Under the pieces are notes generated by a model, which made no database searches, was not told the origin of the DNA, and saw nothing but the letters and a program-made list of their open reading frames with translations. A DNA stretch of 64,000 bases from Nostoc sp. CHAB 5844 (GTDB lineage Bacteria > Cyanobacteriota > Cyanobacteriia > Cyanobacteriales > Nostocaceae): contig NZ_JAIVFW010000028.1 of assembly GCF_020829595.1 (NCBI RefSeq), positions 1 to 64,000 of the forward strand. The letters run 5' to 3'. The position numbers and the translations under genes were made by a program. This document shows, piece after piece, positions 55,869 through 64,000 of the stretch. Position 1 is the stretch's first letter, and the number at the start of each line of letters is the position of its first letter.

Positions 55869-56327
55869 ATGTCTAAAACTGTTGCCGACGTAATGAGCCG
55901 CGACCCGATTGTTGTTCGGGTGGAAACTCCTCTTAAGGAAGCCATTCAAATTTTGGCAGAGAAACGCATCAGTGGGCTACCTGTGGTGGATGATGTCGGT
56001 AAATTGGTAGGGATTATCTCAGAAACTGATTTGATGTGGCAAGAAACTGGTGTGACTCCACCTGCTTACATCATGTTTTTGGATAGTGTCATCTATTTAA
56101 AAAATCCTGCTACTTACGATCGCGATTTACACAAAGCTTTAGGGCAAACTGTTGGGGAAGTTATGAGCAAAAATCCCGTCACAATTTCTCCAAACAAAAC
56201 ATTAAAAGAAGCAGCACAAATGATGCACGATCGCAATGTACATCGCCTACCAGTATTAGATAGTGAAGGTCAAGTAGTGGGCATTCTTACGCGTGGTGAT
56301 GTGATTCGGGCAATGGCAGCAAGTTAA
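55869..56327 (+). CDS. CBS-domain-pair protein
   Basis: 152 residues from the ATG at 55869 (MSKTVADVMSRDPIVV). The frame extends upstream to a TTG at 55773, but that lies in a heptamer repeat, and the extra 32 residues lack similarity. Two CBS motifs are present: residues about 5-60 (TPLKEAIQILAEKRISGLP, VGIISETDL) and about 95-150 (KTLKEAAQMMHDRNVHRLP, VGILTRGDVIRAM). Such stand-alone pairs bind adenosyl nucleotides and sense energy state; the partner protein is unknown. It is followed by the NblB-like gene. Confidence 0.88.
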   Translation: MSKTVADVMSRDPIVVRVETPLKEAIQILAEKRISGLPVVDDVGKLVGIISETDLMWQETGVTPPAYIMFLDSVIYLKNPATYDRDLHKALGQTVGEVMSKNPVTISPNKTLKEAAQMMHDRNVHRLPVLDSEGQVVGILTRGDVIRAMAAS

Positions 56328-56420
56328 TAGTAGTCAATGGTCATTTGTCAATAGTCATTTGTCAGTTTCTTGACTATTGACTATGGACATTTGACTATGG
56401 ACTATGGACTATTTTTTAAA
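56328..56420 (+). repeat. Heptamer repeats between the CBS and NblB-like genes
   Basis: Runs of TCAATAG/TCATTTG followed by GACTATT/GACTATG units. The two halves are partly complementary and could form a long imperfect hairpin in RNA. Confidence 0.7.
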
Positions 56421-56445
56421 ACAACTTTGAAATTAGGATAATTAA

Positions 56446-57111
56446 ATGAGTATTACTCCTGAGTCTGTAAGACAAATGCTCAGTTCTGAGGATTTGGGCG
56501 ATCGCTTGCGTGCGGTAAATAATATCCGCGAATTAGAACCTGCTGTAGGTTTGGAACTGGTGCAAATTGCTATAGGTGATAGCAACTCTAGAGTTCGGTA
56601 CTCAGCTGTGAGTCAGATGGATACACTCGGTACGCAAGATTTGCAATTATCTTTGGATATTTTACGCGATCGCTTGCTCAATGACCCCGAAGCTGATGTG
56701 CAAGCTGCTGCTGCCGACTGTTTAGGAGCGCTGAAGCTACATGATGCTTTTGCCGATTTACAGCAGCTTTACCACTCTACTGGTGAATGGTTAGTTCAAT
56801 TCAGCATCATTGCCACATTAGGAGAATTGGGCGATCCGCGTGCTTTTGAATTACTCAAAGAAGCACTTTCATCCGAGAACGAACTAGTCCAAACAGCAGC
56901 TATTAGTTCCTTTGGAGAATTAGGAAATACTGAAGCGATTCCTTTATTAACTCCCTATGCTACCAATCCTGACTGGCAAATTCGCTATAGAGTTGTTCAG
57001 GCTTTAGCGCGGTTAGGTGGCGCAGAAGCCAAATCGATATTAGAAAGTCTAGTCAATGATGAAGTCGAAGCAGTCGCCACAGAAGCTCAAAAATCGTTGG
57101 AGACTGTTTAG
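56446..57111 (+). CDS. nblB: HEAT-repeat protein, NblB-like
   Basis: 221 residues made of about six HEAT/PBS-lyase-type repeats (SNSRVRYSAVSQMDTLG, ADVQAAAADCLGAL, GELGDPRAFELLKEAL, DWQIRYRVVQALARLGG). Length and the opening MSITPESVRQMLSSEDLGDR fit the NblB group, needed for phycobilisome degradation under nutrient stress and related to CpcE-type bilin lyases. The neighbourhood with carB, a sigD-like gene and a CBS protein matches the Anabaena order as I recall it. The exact role here is inferred. Confidence 0.75.
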   Translation: MSITPESVRQMLSSEDLGDRLRAVNNIRELEPAVGLELVQIAIGDSNSRVRYSAVSQMDTLGTQDLQLSLDILRDRLLNDPEADVQAAAADCLGALKLHDAFADLQQLYHSTGEWLVQFSIIATLGELGDPRAFELLKEALSSENELVQTAAISSFGELGNTEAIPLLTPYATNPDWQIRYRVVQALARLGGAEAKSILESLVNDEVEAVATEAQKSLETV

Positions 57112-57180
57112 TTATTTGTAACTTTAGCTGATCGCACCATTGTGAATTCCAGGTGCGATCGCGGCAATTATTCTGGTGTT

Positions 57181-57312
57181 ATGAGAGAAGGGCTTTATTG
57201 GTATGATCAATCAGAAAAACGCTATCCTACGCCGCAAGAAAAGATTCAAAAGTTAGCAGAGAAATTGCGTTCATTAGACTCATTGAGTTTGTCGATATCT
57301 TCTGCCAGATAA
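57181..57312 (+). pseudogene. Possible 3' fragment of an Uma2-type gene
   Basis: A 43-codon plus frame. Its first 30 residues, MREGLYWYDQSEKRYPTPQE then KIQKLAEKLRSL, resemble the tail of cyanobacterial Uma2 proteins, which end in a W/Y-rich strand, TP.EK and a helical coil. After LRSLDS it reads through the antisense of a kinase remnant. No ribosome site is seen. Similarity is from memory and weak. Confidence 0.4.
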
Positions 57313-57458
57313 GTTTTACCAAATCCCCCGCCACCTATTGATTGAATTGGACGATAGCGGTTTCTCAACGCAATTAAGAACCCACCACAGTTAGAGCAGT
57401 ACATTACGCCATCAGGATGGGGTGGGTTGTGGCAAGCTGGATCTAGGCAGCAGGTCAT
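57246..57458 (-). pseudogene. N-terminal remnant of a 4-Cys Ser/Thr protein kinase
   Basis: 70 residues. A Cys-rich start (CCLDPACHNPPHPDGVMYCSNCG) and the Gly-rich ATP loop SIGGGGFGKTYLAED are the standard opening of a large cyanobacterial Ser/Thr kinase group (normally 400-700 residues). The frame ends about 15 codons later, before the catalytic Lys and all later kinase motifs, so it is a stub without kinase activity. It abuts and overlaps the plus-strand fragment at 57181-57312. Confidence 0.75.
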
Positions 57459-57640
57459 GACTGTAATTTTACTGGCAAGTATATTTAGGGCTTGCTGAAA
57501 TACATCCTACTTTAGGTATAAACCGCAAAATAATTTATAAAAACTTTATGGTAGGTTGAAACAAGTCAAGCCAATATCCTGCTTGTTCAATGTTGGGTTA
57601 ACTTGTCGTTTCATTCAACCCACTGGCAGGACTTTTGAAC

Positions 57641-58159
57641 TTATCCGCCAAATACTTGCGGCCAAGTTGTGACGAGAAAAACTGCAACGGCTGCAACTGC
57701 TAACAAACCTTGAATCAAATTCCCGACTAGTGTACCGACGACAATTCCAATTCCTGCTTTCACTGCTGGCCATAATTCTCTGCGGTAAAGAAACTCGCCA
57801 ATAATTGCTCCCAATAATGGCCCAATTAACATTCCTAACAAAGGGCCACCAAAGGGTAAAGCTGGTAATAATCCTAAGATTCCTAAAACTAACCCGACAA
57901 CTGCACCAATTTGTCCCCATTTACTAGCACCTGCTTGTTTTGCTCCTATGTAACTTGCTAAAAAATCAACTCCGACACTTAAAAGCAAAACAATCACTGT
58001 CATTATTAACGGTATCTTAATCGCTGCAAAAGAACCACTAACAAATCCCCAAATAATAATGGCAGTTAAAATTAAACTGCTACCCGGAATTGCTGGTACT
58101 ACAGCACCAATAATTCCTACAACCATCAAGGCAACTAATAACCAATAAATAATTTGCAT
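57641..58159 (-). CDS. DUF456 family membrane protein
   Basis: 172 residues, almost entirely hydrophobic with about four to five membrane segments and Gly-rich turns (GAVVPAIPGSSLILTAII, LGILGLLPALPFGGPLLGML). The family is widespread and of unknown function. It starts 19 bases after the CCB2/CCB4-like gene and is likely co-transcribed with it. Confidence 0.85.
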   Translation of the reverse strand: MQIIYWLLVALMVVGIIGAVVPAIPGSSLILTAIIIWGFVSGSFAAIKIPLIMTVIVLLLSVGVDFLASYIGAKQAGASKWGQIGAVVGLVLGILGLLPALPFGGPLLGMLIGPLLGAIIGEFLYRRELWPAVKAGIGIVVGTLVGNLIQGLLAVAAVAVFLVTTWPQVFGG

Positions 58160-58178
58160 AATTTGTAATTTTTAATTA

Positions 58179-58832
58179 TTAAGCTTCAACTCCTAATTGT
58201 TGCAGAGTGACAGCTAATTTATCAGCAATGCCAGCAATCCAATTTTCATCTTGTTTGGTGTAACTTCTCGGCGCATTTGCTCCTAAAATTATCACACCTT
58301 TATCCCCAATTGGTTGACAAATTACCCCTTGAGTATTTTCGGGTAAATAATCAAATTCAATTCTGCCGGGATAAACTTTTAATGCCACTAAATAAACTGG
58401 CTGTTGTTTTTCTAAAACACGTTTTAAGATTGGCCCTGGTGTTACTTCAGATTTAGGCCCCAGAATACCGCGACGTAACAAAACTTTGCCTTGATATACA
58501 ACTACCAGCGATCGCGTGACTGTGTTAGTTAATATCAAATGAGATGCCCAAGCTAGTTCTGTTTTCACGGCTTCTGGTAAGTCGCTTGCAAGCACAAAAC
58601 CTTCTTCTCCAATTAGTTCGATAGCATCAGGCGATCGCGGCTGTACTTGTTGCCAAATTAAACCCGTTAAAATTAACACAGCACTCAAAATTACACCCAA
58701 CACATCGCCACGAGATTGGGATTGAGTTAGTTCTGGTGTTAATAAACGATTAATCAGCAAAAGTATAGCGCCTAACCCACCAACAACTATGGGTAAACGG
58801 CGCAAAACTAGATTGGGATCAGGTTTAGTCAT
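58179..58832 (-). CDS. Cofactor assembly of complex C subunit B (CCB2/CCB4-like)
   Basis: 217 residues. Two N-terminal membrane segments (PIVVGGLGAILLLINRLL, VLGVILSAVLILTGLI) precede a soluble domain with SLVVVYQGKVLLRRG and GVICQPIGDKGVIILGAN. This matches the CCB2/CCB4 family, whose plant members help attach haem ci to cytochrome b6. A thylakoid-membrane location is inferred. It is upstream of the DUF456 gene in a two-gene unit. Confidence 0.8.
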   Translation of the reverse strand: MTKPDPNLVLRRLPIVVGGLGAILLLINRLLTPELTQSQSRGDVLGVILSAVLILTGLIWQQVQPRSPDAIELIGEEGFVLASDLPEAVKTELAWASHLILTNTVTRSLVVVYQGKVLLRRGILGPKSEVTPGPILKRVLEKQQPVYLVALKVYPGRIEFDYLPENTQGVICQPIGDKGVIILGANAPRSYTKQDENWIAGIADKLAVTLQQLGVEA

Positions 58833-59058
58833 CTTTCTAAATTCTGAAGGCTAAAGTCTGAAGTCTGAAAAATCAGAGTAGGGAACGAAGAATAGGCTTG
58901 AAAGTGTTTTGCTGTCTATTTTTCATCCTTAGTTTTTGCCCTAATCACCTTAGCGTCTGCTATAAAATTTCACACTTCATACTACCCTTCTCCCAAAGGG
59001 AGACGCTACGCGAACGGGAAGCCACCCAAAGGGTGTCTACACACTTCATACTTTTCCT
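58833..59058. repeat. Spacer with GC-rich hairpin repeat between rpaB and the CCB-like gene
   Basis: GAAGTCTGAA-type short repeats lie near 58850. A hairpin-rich piece (TTCTCCCAAAGGGAGACGC, then CCACCCAAAGGGTG) lies at about 58988-59040. No gene. Confidence 0.55.
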
Positions 59059-59787
59059 TTATTCTTCTCCTGGTTCAATTATGCGTTGAAACAAATAACC
59101 TGTACCTCTTGCAGTCAGGATTAATTCTGGGTTACTGGGATCGTCTTCTAATTTTGCCCGTAACCGAGATATATGCACATCTACCACACGCGTATCTACA
59201 TGACGTTCTGGAGTATATCCCCAAACTTCCTGCAAAATTTCGGAACGGGAAAAAGCTTCTCCGGAACGGCTTACCAACAATTCTAATAAGCTAAATTCCA
59301 TTCCCGTCAAGCGAATACGCTCATCGCCTTTGTAAACTTGTCGCTTGTTGGTATCAATTTTGATATTACCTACGTGAATTACTCCAGAACTGGGAATTCC
59401 CGAAGCACCCGTTTTATCGACGCGGCGTAATACTGAGCGAATCCGCGCTTCTAGTTCTTTGGGGGAGAATGGTTTAACTACGTAGTCATCAGCACCTAAT
59501 TCTAAACCAGTGATGCGATCGGCAACATCCCCTAAAGCTGTTAACATAATAATAGGGACATCTGATTCTTTACGTAATTCTTGACACACACCATAGCCAT
59601 CTAGCTTTGGCATCATCACATCCAAAACCACTAAATCAGGATCAGATTTGCGAAAAGTGTCCAACGCTTCTTCACCGTCGCCAGCAGTTACAACATCGTA
59701 GCCAATCATTGAAAGGCGCGTTTCTAAAATCCGGCGAATGCTGGCTTCATCGTCTACCACCAGAATTTTTTCTTTATGACTTTCCAA
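59059..59787 (-). CDS. rpaB: OmpR-type response regulator RpaB (Ycf27)
   Basis: 242 residues from TTG at 59785-59787. Receiver domain with VVDDEASIRRILETRL, phospho-acceptor Asp in LVVLDVMMPKLDGYG and Lys in VVKPFSPKELEARIRS; C-terminal winged helix with SRSEILQEVWGYTPERHVD and VVDVHISRLRAKLEDD. RpaB binds HLR1 sites and controls high-light, photosystem and phycobilisome genes, as partner of histidine kinase NblS (not here). There is no ATG in frame: two TTG codons compete (59796 and 59787), and AAGGAG lies 2 and 11 bases ahead respectively, so the inner one is favoured. Divergent from radA. Confidence 0.93.
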   Translation of the reverse strand: MESHKEKILVVDDEASIRRILETRLSMIGYDVVTAGDGEEALDTFRKSDPDLVVLDVMMPKLDGYGVCQELRKESDVPIIMLTALGDVADRITGLELGADDYVVKPFSPKELEARIRSVLRRVDKTGASGIPSSGVIHVGNIKIDTNKRQVYKGDERIRLTGMEFSLLELLVSRSGEAFSRSEILQEVWGYTPERHVDTRVVDVHISRLRAKLEDDPSNPELILTARGTGYLFQRIIEPGEE

Positions 59788-59963
59788 GTTTCTCAACGCT
59801 CCTTAACTAAAATTTTTCATGATTAATTTTTAATACCATAATATTAAGATATCATTCTCACAATTGATTTGAAAAATGCTGTAAAAACGACTTTTCTTTG
59901 ACTTTAGTTTTTTGTAAGAATTAAGAAAAAATTAAGAATAATTAACTTAATTAAGATTTAAGA

Positions 59964-61544
59964 ATGCCTAAGCCTAAAACCTTTTACATTTGTAACGAAT
60001 GTGGTGCAGAATCTCCCCAATGGTTTGGTAGATGTCCTAATTGCGGAACCTACAATTCTTTAGAAGAACAAATTGCCATTCAATCTTCCGTTGATGTACC
60101 CACAAGAGGCGGAGTCGGCAGTTGGCATAAAGAGCAAAATAATGGTAAATCCAATAATAAACCAGCAAAACCACGAGCTTCGCTGACATTTGATCAAATA
60201 AGCGATCGCCAAGTCACTCGCTGGGAATCTGGCTATGGAGAATTAGATCGAGTCTTGGGTGGTGGCGTTGTTCCCGGTTCAATGGTATTGATCGGTGGTG
60301 ATCCGGGAATTGGTAAATCGACGTTATTGTTGCAAGTATCAAATCAATTAGCGCAGAGATACCGAATTCTCTACGTTTCTGGTGAAGAATCAGGACAACA
60401 AGTAAAATTGCGGGCTTTGCGTTTGGGTGTTTCCAAATCAGTGAGTGTGGTTGGTAATGGTAACGGCAAACCAGCAGAAGCAGCCTTAGACATTGATGAA
60501 TCGGCAGTCACCGTAAATGCCGAAATATTAGAAGTAAAAACAGAAACAGATCCATCTGAGCGCATAGGTGCAGATTTGTATGTCTTACCAGAAACTGATT
60601 TAGAAGAAATTTTACGGGAAATAGATTCCCTCAGACCAAATGTGGCGGTGATTGATAGTATTCAAACGGTATTTTTTCCAGCACTGACATCTGCACCCGG
60701 TTCAGTAGCTCAGGTAAGGGAATGTACCGCAGCACTGATGAAAGTGGCGAAACACGAAGACATCACTATGTTAATTGTTGGACACGTCACCAAAGAAGGT
60801 GCGATCGCTGGGCCGAAAGTCTTAGAACACCTAGTAGATACAGTATTGTATTTTGAAGGCGATCGCTTTGCCTCCCACCGTTTATTAAGAACTGTGAAAA
60901 ACCGCTTCGGTGCAACCCACGAAATCGGCATCTTTGAAATGGTGGAACACGGACTGCGAGAAGTTTCTAACCCTTCAGAGTTATTTTTAGGCAATCGTGA
61001 TGATCCCGCACCTGGTACAGCCATTGTCGTCGCTTGCGAAGGTACACGCCCGATTGTGGTTGAATTACAAGCTTTAGTCAGTCCTACCAGTTACCCTTCC
61101 CCTCGCAGGGCTGGGACTGGTGTAGACTACAACCGCTTAGTACAAATTCTCGCCGTCTTAGAAAAACGAGTGGGGATTCCCATGTCCAAATTAGATTCTT
61201 ATGTTGCTTCTGCGGGTGGATTAAGTGTAGTAGAACCAGCCGTAGATTTAGGAGTTGCGATCGCAATTGTTGCCAGTTTCCGCGATCGCATCGTCGATCC
61301 AGCTACAGTATTGATCGGGGAAGTCGGCTTAGGTGGACAAGTACGCGCCGTTTCCCAGATGGAACTGCGATTAAAAGAAGCAGCTAAATTGGGATTTAAA
61401 CGAGCGATCGTGCCGAAAGGAACAAAATTTCCCGACCTTAATCTTGAGATTTTACCAGTATCCAAAGTAATTGATGCAATTATTGCGGCGATACCACATC
61501 AAACACTAGAAGATAGCGATTTCGATCTAGATGACGAAGAATAG
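59964..61544 (+). CDS. radA: DNA repair protein RadA
   Basis: 526 residues. An N-terminal zinc finger (C10, C13, C24, C27: ICNECG, RCPNCG) is followed by a RecA-like ATPase with Walker A GGDPGIGKST near residue 110 and the RadA signature KNRFG near 311. The C-terminal third is a Lon-type domain with PAVDLGVAIAIVAS and GEVGLGGQVRAV. RadA drives branch migration of recombination intermediates. The protein is longer than the usual 450-460 residues because of an extra segment at about residues 155-200 (NGNGKPAEAALDIDESAV), placed between ATPase motifs. It is divergent from rpaB across 167-176 bases. Confidence 0.95.
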   Translation: MPKPKTFYICNECGAESPQWFGRCPNCGTYNSLEEQIAIQSSVDVPTRGGVGSWHKEQNNGKSNNKPAKPRASLTFDQISDRQVTRWESGYGELDRVLGGGVVPGSMVLIGGDPGIGKSTLLLQVSNQLAQRYRILYVSGEESGQQVKLRALRLGVSKSVSVVGNGNGKPAEAALDIDESAVTVNAEILEVKTETDPSERIGADLYVLPETDLEEILREIDSLRPNVAVIDSIQTVFFPALTSAPGSVAQVRECTAALMKVAKHEDITMLIVGHVTKEGAIAGPKVLEHLVDTVLYFEGDRFASHRLLRTVKNRFGATHEIGIFEMVEHGLREVSNPSELFLGNRDDPAPGTAIVVACEGTRPIVVELQALVSPTSYPSPRRAGTGVDYNRLVQILAVLEKRVGIPMSKLDSYVASAGGLSVVEPAVDLGVAIAIVASFRDRIVDPATVLIGEVGLGGQVRAVSQMELRLKEAAKLGFKRAIVPKGTKFPDLNLEILPVSKVIDAIIAAIPHQTLEDSDFDLDDEE

Positions 61545-61637
61545 ACTGCAAAAAAGTGTAAGGGTCTGAAGAATAAATGTATTGAGTCTTCCCACCCTAC
61601 ACCCCTACACCCTTATACTCTCACACCCCTACTTAAC

Positions 61638-62393
61638 ATGACAGCCACCATCACTCAAAACTACCAAATCACTTGGGAAAAACTACCCGATGATTACATT
61701 CTTCCAGATGAGCCAGTGGACAACATCAACCAACCAGCCATAGCCGCAGCACTCACCGAAAGCTTACAACTAGCCAGAAAAATCACCGAAAATGCCTTTA
61801 CATCAACCAATTACGGTATTTGTGCCACTTTAAACGGTAGAATGGTCATTAAAGCCCCTGATTGGTCGTATATACCCAAAATCAGTGTTGATAGAGAAGA
61901 AATAATTCGCAGTTACACTCCCCAACTCCAAGGCGACATCCCCGTAATTGTGATGGAATTTATTTCCGATACAGAAGGGACAGAGTATTCTGCCAAACCA
62001 ACCTATCCTCCTGGCAAATGGTTTTTCTACGAACGCATCTTAAAAGTGCCAAATTATGCCATATTTGAACCTGATAGCGGTAACTTAGAAATTTATTGCC
62101 TAGATAACAATACAGACAGATACACTATACAAACCCCTAACGACAACCAACATTACTGGATAAGCGAAATGAATCTTTACCTTGGCGTATGGCAAGGTAC
62201 TCGTGAAAATCGCACAGGCTATTGGTTGCGGTGGTGGGATGAACAAGAAAACCTACTACTCTGGGGTTTCGAGTTAGCTGAACAAGAACGACAACGTGCT
62301 GAACAAGAACGCCAGCGCGCTGAACAAGAACGACAACGCGCTGAACGACTAGCAGCACAATTACGAGCAGCAGGTATTGAACCACAAGATTAG
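61638..62393 (+). CDS. Uma2-family nuclease-fold protein with repeat coiled-coil tail
   Basis: 251 residues. The body (residues about 1-210) is an Uma2 (DUF820) protein: PAIAAALTESLQLARKI, TPQLQGDIPVIVMEFISDTE and PPGKWFFYERIL carry the family's restriction-nuclease-like core; VIVMEFIS is the likely acidic strand. The C-terminus is a coiled coil of three AEQERQR heptads plus RLAAQLRAAGI, encoded by 21-bp tandem repeats. Unlike the truncated Uma2 copies elsewhere in the window it appears complete. Uma2 function is not established. A CACCCCTACAC-type repeat lies just upstream. Confidence 0.82.
   Translation: MTATITQNYQITWEKLPDDYILPDEPVDNINQPAIAAALTESLQLARKITENAFTSTNYGICATLNGRMVIKAPDWSYIPKISVDREEIIRSYTPQLQGDIPVIVMEFISDTEGTEYSAKPTYPPGKWFFYERILKVPNYAIFEPDSGNLEIYCLDNNTDRYTIQTPNDNQHYWISEMNLYLGVWQGTRENRTGYWLRWWDEQENLLLWGFELAEQERQRAEQERQRAEQERQRAERLAAQLRAAGIEPQD
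62277..62347 (+). repeat. 21-bp tandem repeat (three units) encoding AEQERQR
   Basis: Three units of GCTGAACAAGAACGACAACG plus one base, differing at only a few positions, followed by a partial fourth unit. Each unit is one coiled-coil heptad, so length changes keep frame and register. Confidence 0.9.
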
Positions 62394-62435
62394 AGTTCTG
62401 GTAGATATATAACTTTTCACCTAAGTTAAGTACAT

Positions 62436-62467
62436 TACCCCACCCATCCGATAGGAAAGGTGGGGTA
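62436..62467. other. Hairpin TACCCCACC/GGTGGGGTA
   Basis: A perfect 9-bp GC-rich stem with a 14-base loop, 43 bases after the Uma2 gene. No T tract. Perhaps a weak bidirectional terminator or a repeat-derived hairpin. Confidence 0.5.
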
Positions 62468-62560
62468 TACTCTATCAACTTGCAATCTGCTGTATTTTTA
62501 AAGCTGTAAGCGATCGCTAATATTCAAGGGAATACTAAACAATAATCTTTCAGAAAACCC

Positions 62561-63178
62561 ATGAAACAAATTAGCAATAAAATTACAAATAAATTAGAGC
62601 GAATATTAGTATCTTGCATCCCTCACATCGTTAAGTGGGAAGAATACTTACAAACCAAAATCAGACAATACAAACATCAAGAACTCAAACGCCAGTTAAA
62701 ATCGGTGGGTTCCCGTGTGCGATTTAGAAATGATATTCGGATTGACCATCCGCAAAATGTTTCCCTTGGTAATAAAATCTACATCGGAACGAACGTTGTA
62801 TTAGATGGTCGTGGTGGAATTACAATTGGTGATAATACTACAATCGGATTTAACGTTGTCATCTTATCTGCAAATCACGATTATCAAAGTAACGCTCTAC
62901 CTTACGAACATGATGTTTACATCCATAAACCTGTTGTAATTGGCCGTAATGTTTGGATTGGAGCAAATGTCTTAATTATTCCAGGTGTCGTGATTGGAGA
63001 CGGAGCAATTATCGCAGCTGGTACAGTTGTAACTTCTAATGTTGAACCTCTAGCAATTGTAAGCGGTCAACCTAGTAGAATCATCAAATATAGAGATAAA
63101 GAACACTATGAACGCCTTGCCCTAGAGCAAGTAAGTCAACCTGAAGTTTCCCCTGCTAATTCCACCGTTGAAGTGTGA
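62561..63178 (+). CDS. Left-handed beta-helix acyltransferase (hexapeptide repeat)
   Basis: 205 residues. An amphipathic N-terminal helix of about 50 residues leads into hexapeptide repeats ([65 protein letters not shown]). The catalytic-loop pattern ILSANHDY with the conserved His and the end [11 protein letters not shown] place it with the maltose/galactoside O-acetyltransferase group, often used to decorate polysaccharides. Acceptor unknown; no sugar-pathway neighbours here. Confidence 0.87.
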   Translation: MKQISNKITNKLERILVSCIPHIVKWEEYLQTKIRQYKHQELKRQLKSVGSRVRFRNDIRIDHPQNVSLGNKIYIGTNVVLDGRGGITIGDNTTIGFNVVILSANHDYQSNALPYEHDVYIHKPVVIGRNVWIGANVLIIPGVVIGDGAIIAAGTVVTSNVEPLAIVSGQPSRIIKYRDKEHYERLALEQVSQPEVSPANSTVEV

Positions 63179-63395
63179 TATAGCAATACATTCCGGAAAC
63201 TGCTTGATTAATGTTGGATCTATAGCCATCCTATGTTAATTTGCGAGAACTAAGTTTTTGAAGTTCTGCAACTCACCAATTGAATAGAATGGTTAAAAAT
63301 TTATTGTGCATTGAAAAACAGAAACTGTAACTCAAGTCTGTTGATCAATTACTAATAATTCTAATTCAACATTAATTATAAGTTTTTGTAGAAAT

Positions 63396-63866
63396 ATGCA
63401 GTTATCTAAAAACAATAAAAGTGGATATTTAGCAGCAATCACAGGTAGCTTTATCGGCGCTGTATCACTTTTATATTTAGGTGGTCATTTAGGAATGTTT
63501 TATGTAAAAAATTTTATGCCTAATGCCGAATTAGAAGGCATATTCCCACCTTTAGTAGGACAATTTCTTGGTTGGTGGATTGGAGAAGTACTAGGATGTT
63601 GGCTGGCTTTACGTTGGCAAAATTATAGAAAAATAAACAAAACAGTTAAGTTATTAGCAATGCTAACTCCTATTGGCATTATCCTTTGGGTAGTAATTTT
63701 TATGTTTGTTTTTCAGTTGCTCAACCGTAGTCTTAGTGATTTAGAAATTGTGCAATTGCAAAACCAAGTCAGACCGATATCTGTTGGTTTATTAATAATT
63801 GCTTTAGCATGGCTGTCCAGATTTTTAACAAAACCCCTTCCTTCTCATCGACACACTTATGAGTAG
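63396..63866 (+). CDS. Small multi-pass membrane protein, unknown function
   Basis: 156 residues with about four membrane segments (AAITGSFIGAVSLLYLGG; FPPLVGQFLGWWIGEVLGCW; LLAMLTPIGIILWVVIFMFV; VGLLIIALAWLSRFL) and a short basic C-terminus. No family recognised. AT-rich; the 217-base gap before it shows nothing else. Confidence 0.6.
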   Translation: MQLSKNNKSGYLAAITGSFIGAVSLLYLGGHLGMFYVKNFMPNAELEGIFPPLVGQFLGWWIGEVLGCWLALRWQNYRKINKTVKLLAMLTPIGIILWVVIFMFVFQLLNRSLSDLEIVQLQNQVRPISVGLLIIALAWLSRFLTKPLPSHRHTYE

Positions 63867-64000
63867 GTGAACATTAGTTTACTCATCATCTGATTCTGCA
63901 AACTTTCTAAGTCTTGACGACACCCTCAGAGGATGTCTGAGAAGTCTCATTTCATACTAGCCTTTGCGACTGAAGTCGCGGCTACACAGACAAAACCCCT
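63867..64000. other. Right end of window, repeat-like sequence
   Basis: No gene. A short palindrome around GCGACTGAAGTCGC (63966-63979) and an AGAGGATGTCTGAGAAGTCTC stretch look like the dispersed repeats seen elsewhere in the window. Confidence 0.4.

Overview
The window reads as chromosomal DNA of a filamentous, heterocyst-type cyanobacterium of the Nostoc/Anabaena group. The evidence is the many GCGATCGC-type (HIP1) octamers, the split RNA polymerase beta' subunit (rpoC1 plus rpoC2 with a very large insert), cyanobacterial families (RpaB, NblB-like HEAT protein, DUF760, CCB2/CCB4-like protein, CHAT/TPR proteins, kinase-ATPase-histidine kinase giants), and heptamer tandem repeats and hairpin repeats between genes. 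Species cannot be named from the sequence alone. No rRNA, tRNA or CRISPR array was found.

Layout. 1-500: edge of an IS630-type transposase beside a broken Uma2 gene. 0.5-4.3 kb: universal stress protein, hisD, rpsT, tatD. 5.1-14.6 kb: rpoB-rpoC1-rpoC2, with spacers made of short tandem repeats and a terminator after rpoC2. 14.9-23.6 kb: a GIY-YIG-like protein, a membrane/coiled-coil protein and two paralogous secreted CHAT-TPR proteins with tandemly duplicated TPR modules. 23.9-26.4 kb: a gene-poor repeat graveyard holding a deleted ISAs1 element, nested inverted-repeat elements, a two-hairpin element and one lipoprotein gene. 26.5-28.4 kb: dnaK. 29.2-33.1 kb: an ADP-ribosylglycohydrolase, then a divergent cluster of RutB-like hydrolase plus cupin against a cytosine-deaminase-type amidohydrolase. 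33.2-41.5 kb: a membrane coiled-coil protein, a 1,791-residue Ser/Thr kinase-ATPase-GAF-histidine kinase, and a CNT nucleoside transporter. 42.5-45.3 kb: a phnD-phnC-phnE type ABC importer. 45.5-47.8 kb: a 2Fe-2S thioredoxin-fold protein, a small conserved protein and a Dps with an apparent three-histidine ferroxidase centre. 48.5-57.1 kb: carB, a group 2 sigma factor (SigD-like), DUF760, a Nudix hydrolase, DUF4058, a CBS-pair protein and an NblB-like HEAT protein. 57.2-64 kb: gene remnants, DUF456, CCB2/CCB4-like, rpaB divergent from radA, an Uma2 protein with a repeat tail, a hexapeptide acyltransferase and a small membrane protein.

Most of the window is core chromosome (transcription, arginine/pyrimidine and histidine synthesis, chaperone, repair, light-stress control). 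The more unusual material is the CHAT-TPR pair, the amidohydrolase/RutB-like/cupin cluster with a CNT transporter nearby, the His-type Dps, and several families of small inverted-repeat elements that sit between genes, interrupt operons or extend reading frames. I do not see a clear, complete, previously undescribed multi-gene system. The best candidates are the divergent catabolic cluster at 29-33 kb and the CHAT pair at 17-23.6 kb. Start codons were moved inward for several genes (rpsT, tatD, the 15.7 kb gene, the first CHAT gene, the RutB-like gene, the giant kinase, the CNT transporter, the CBS protein and rpaB); the reasons are given in the entries.
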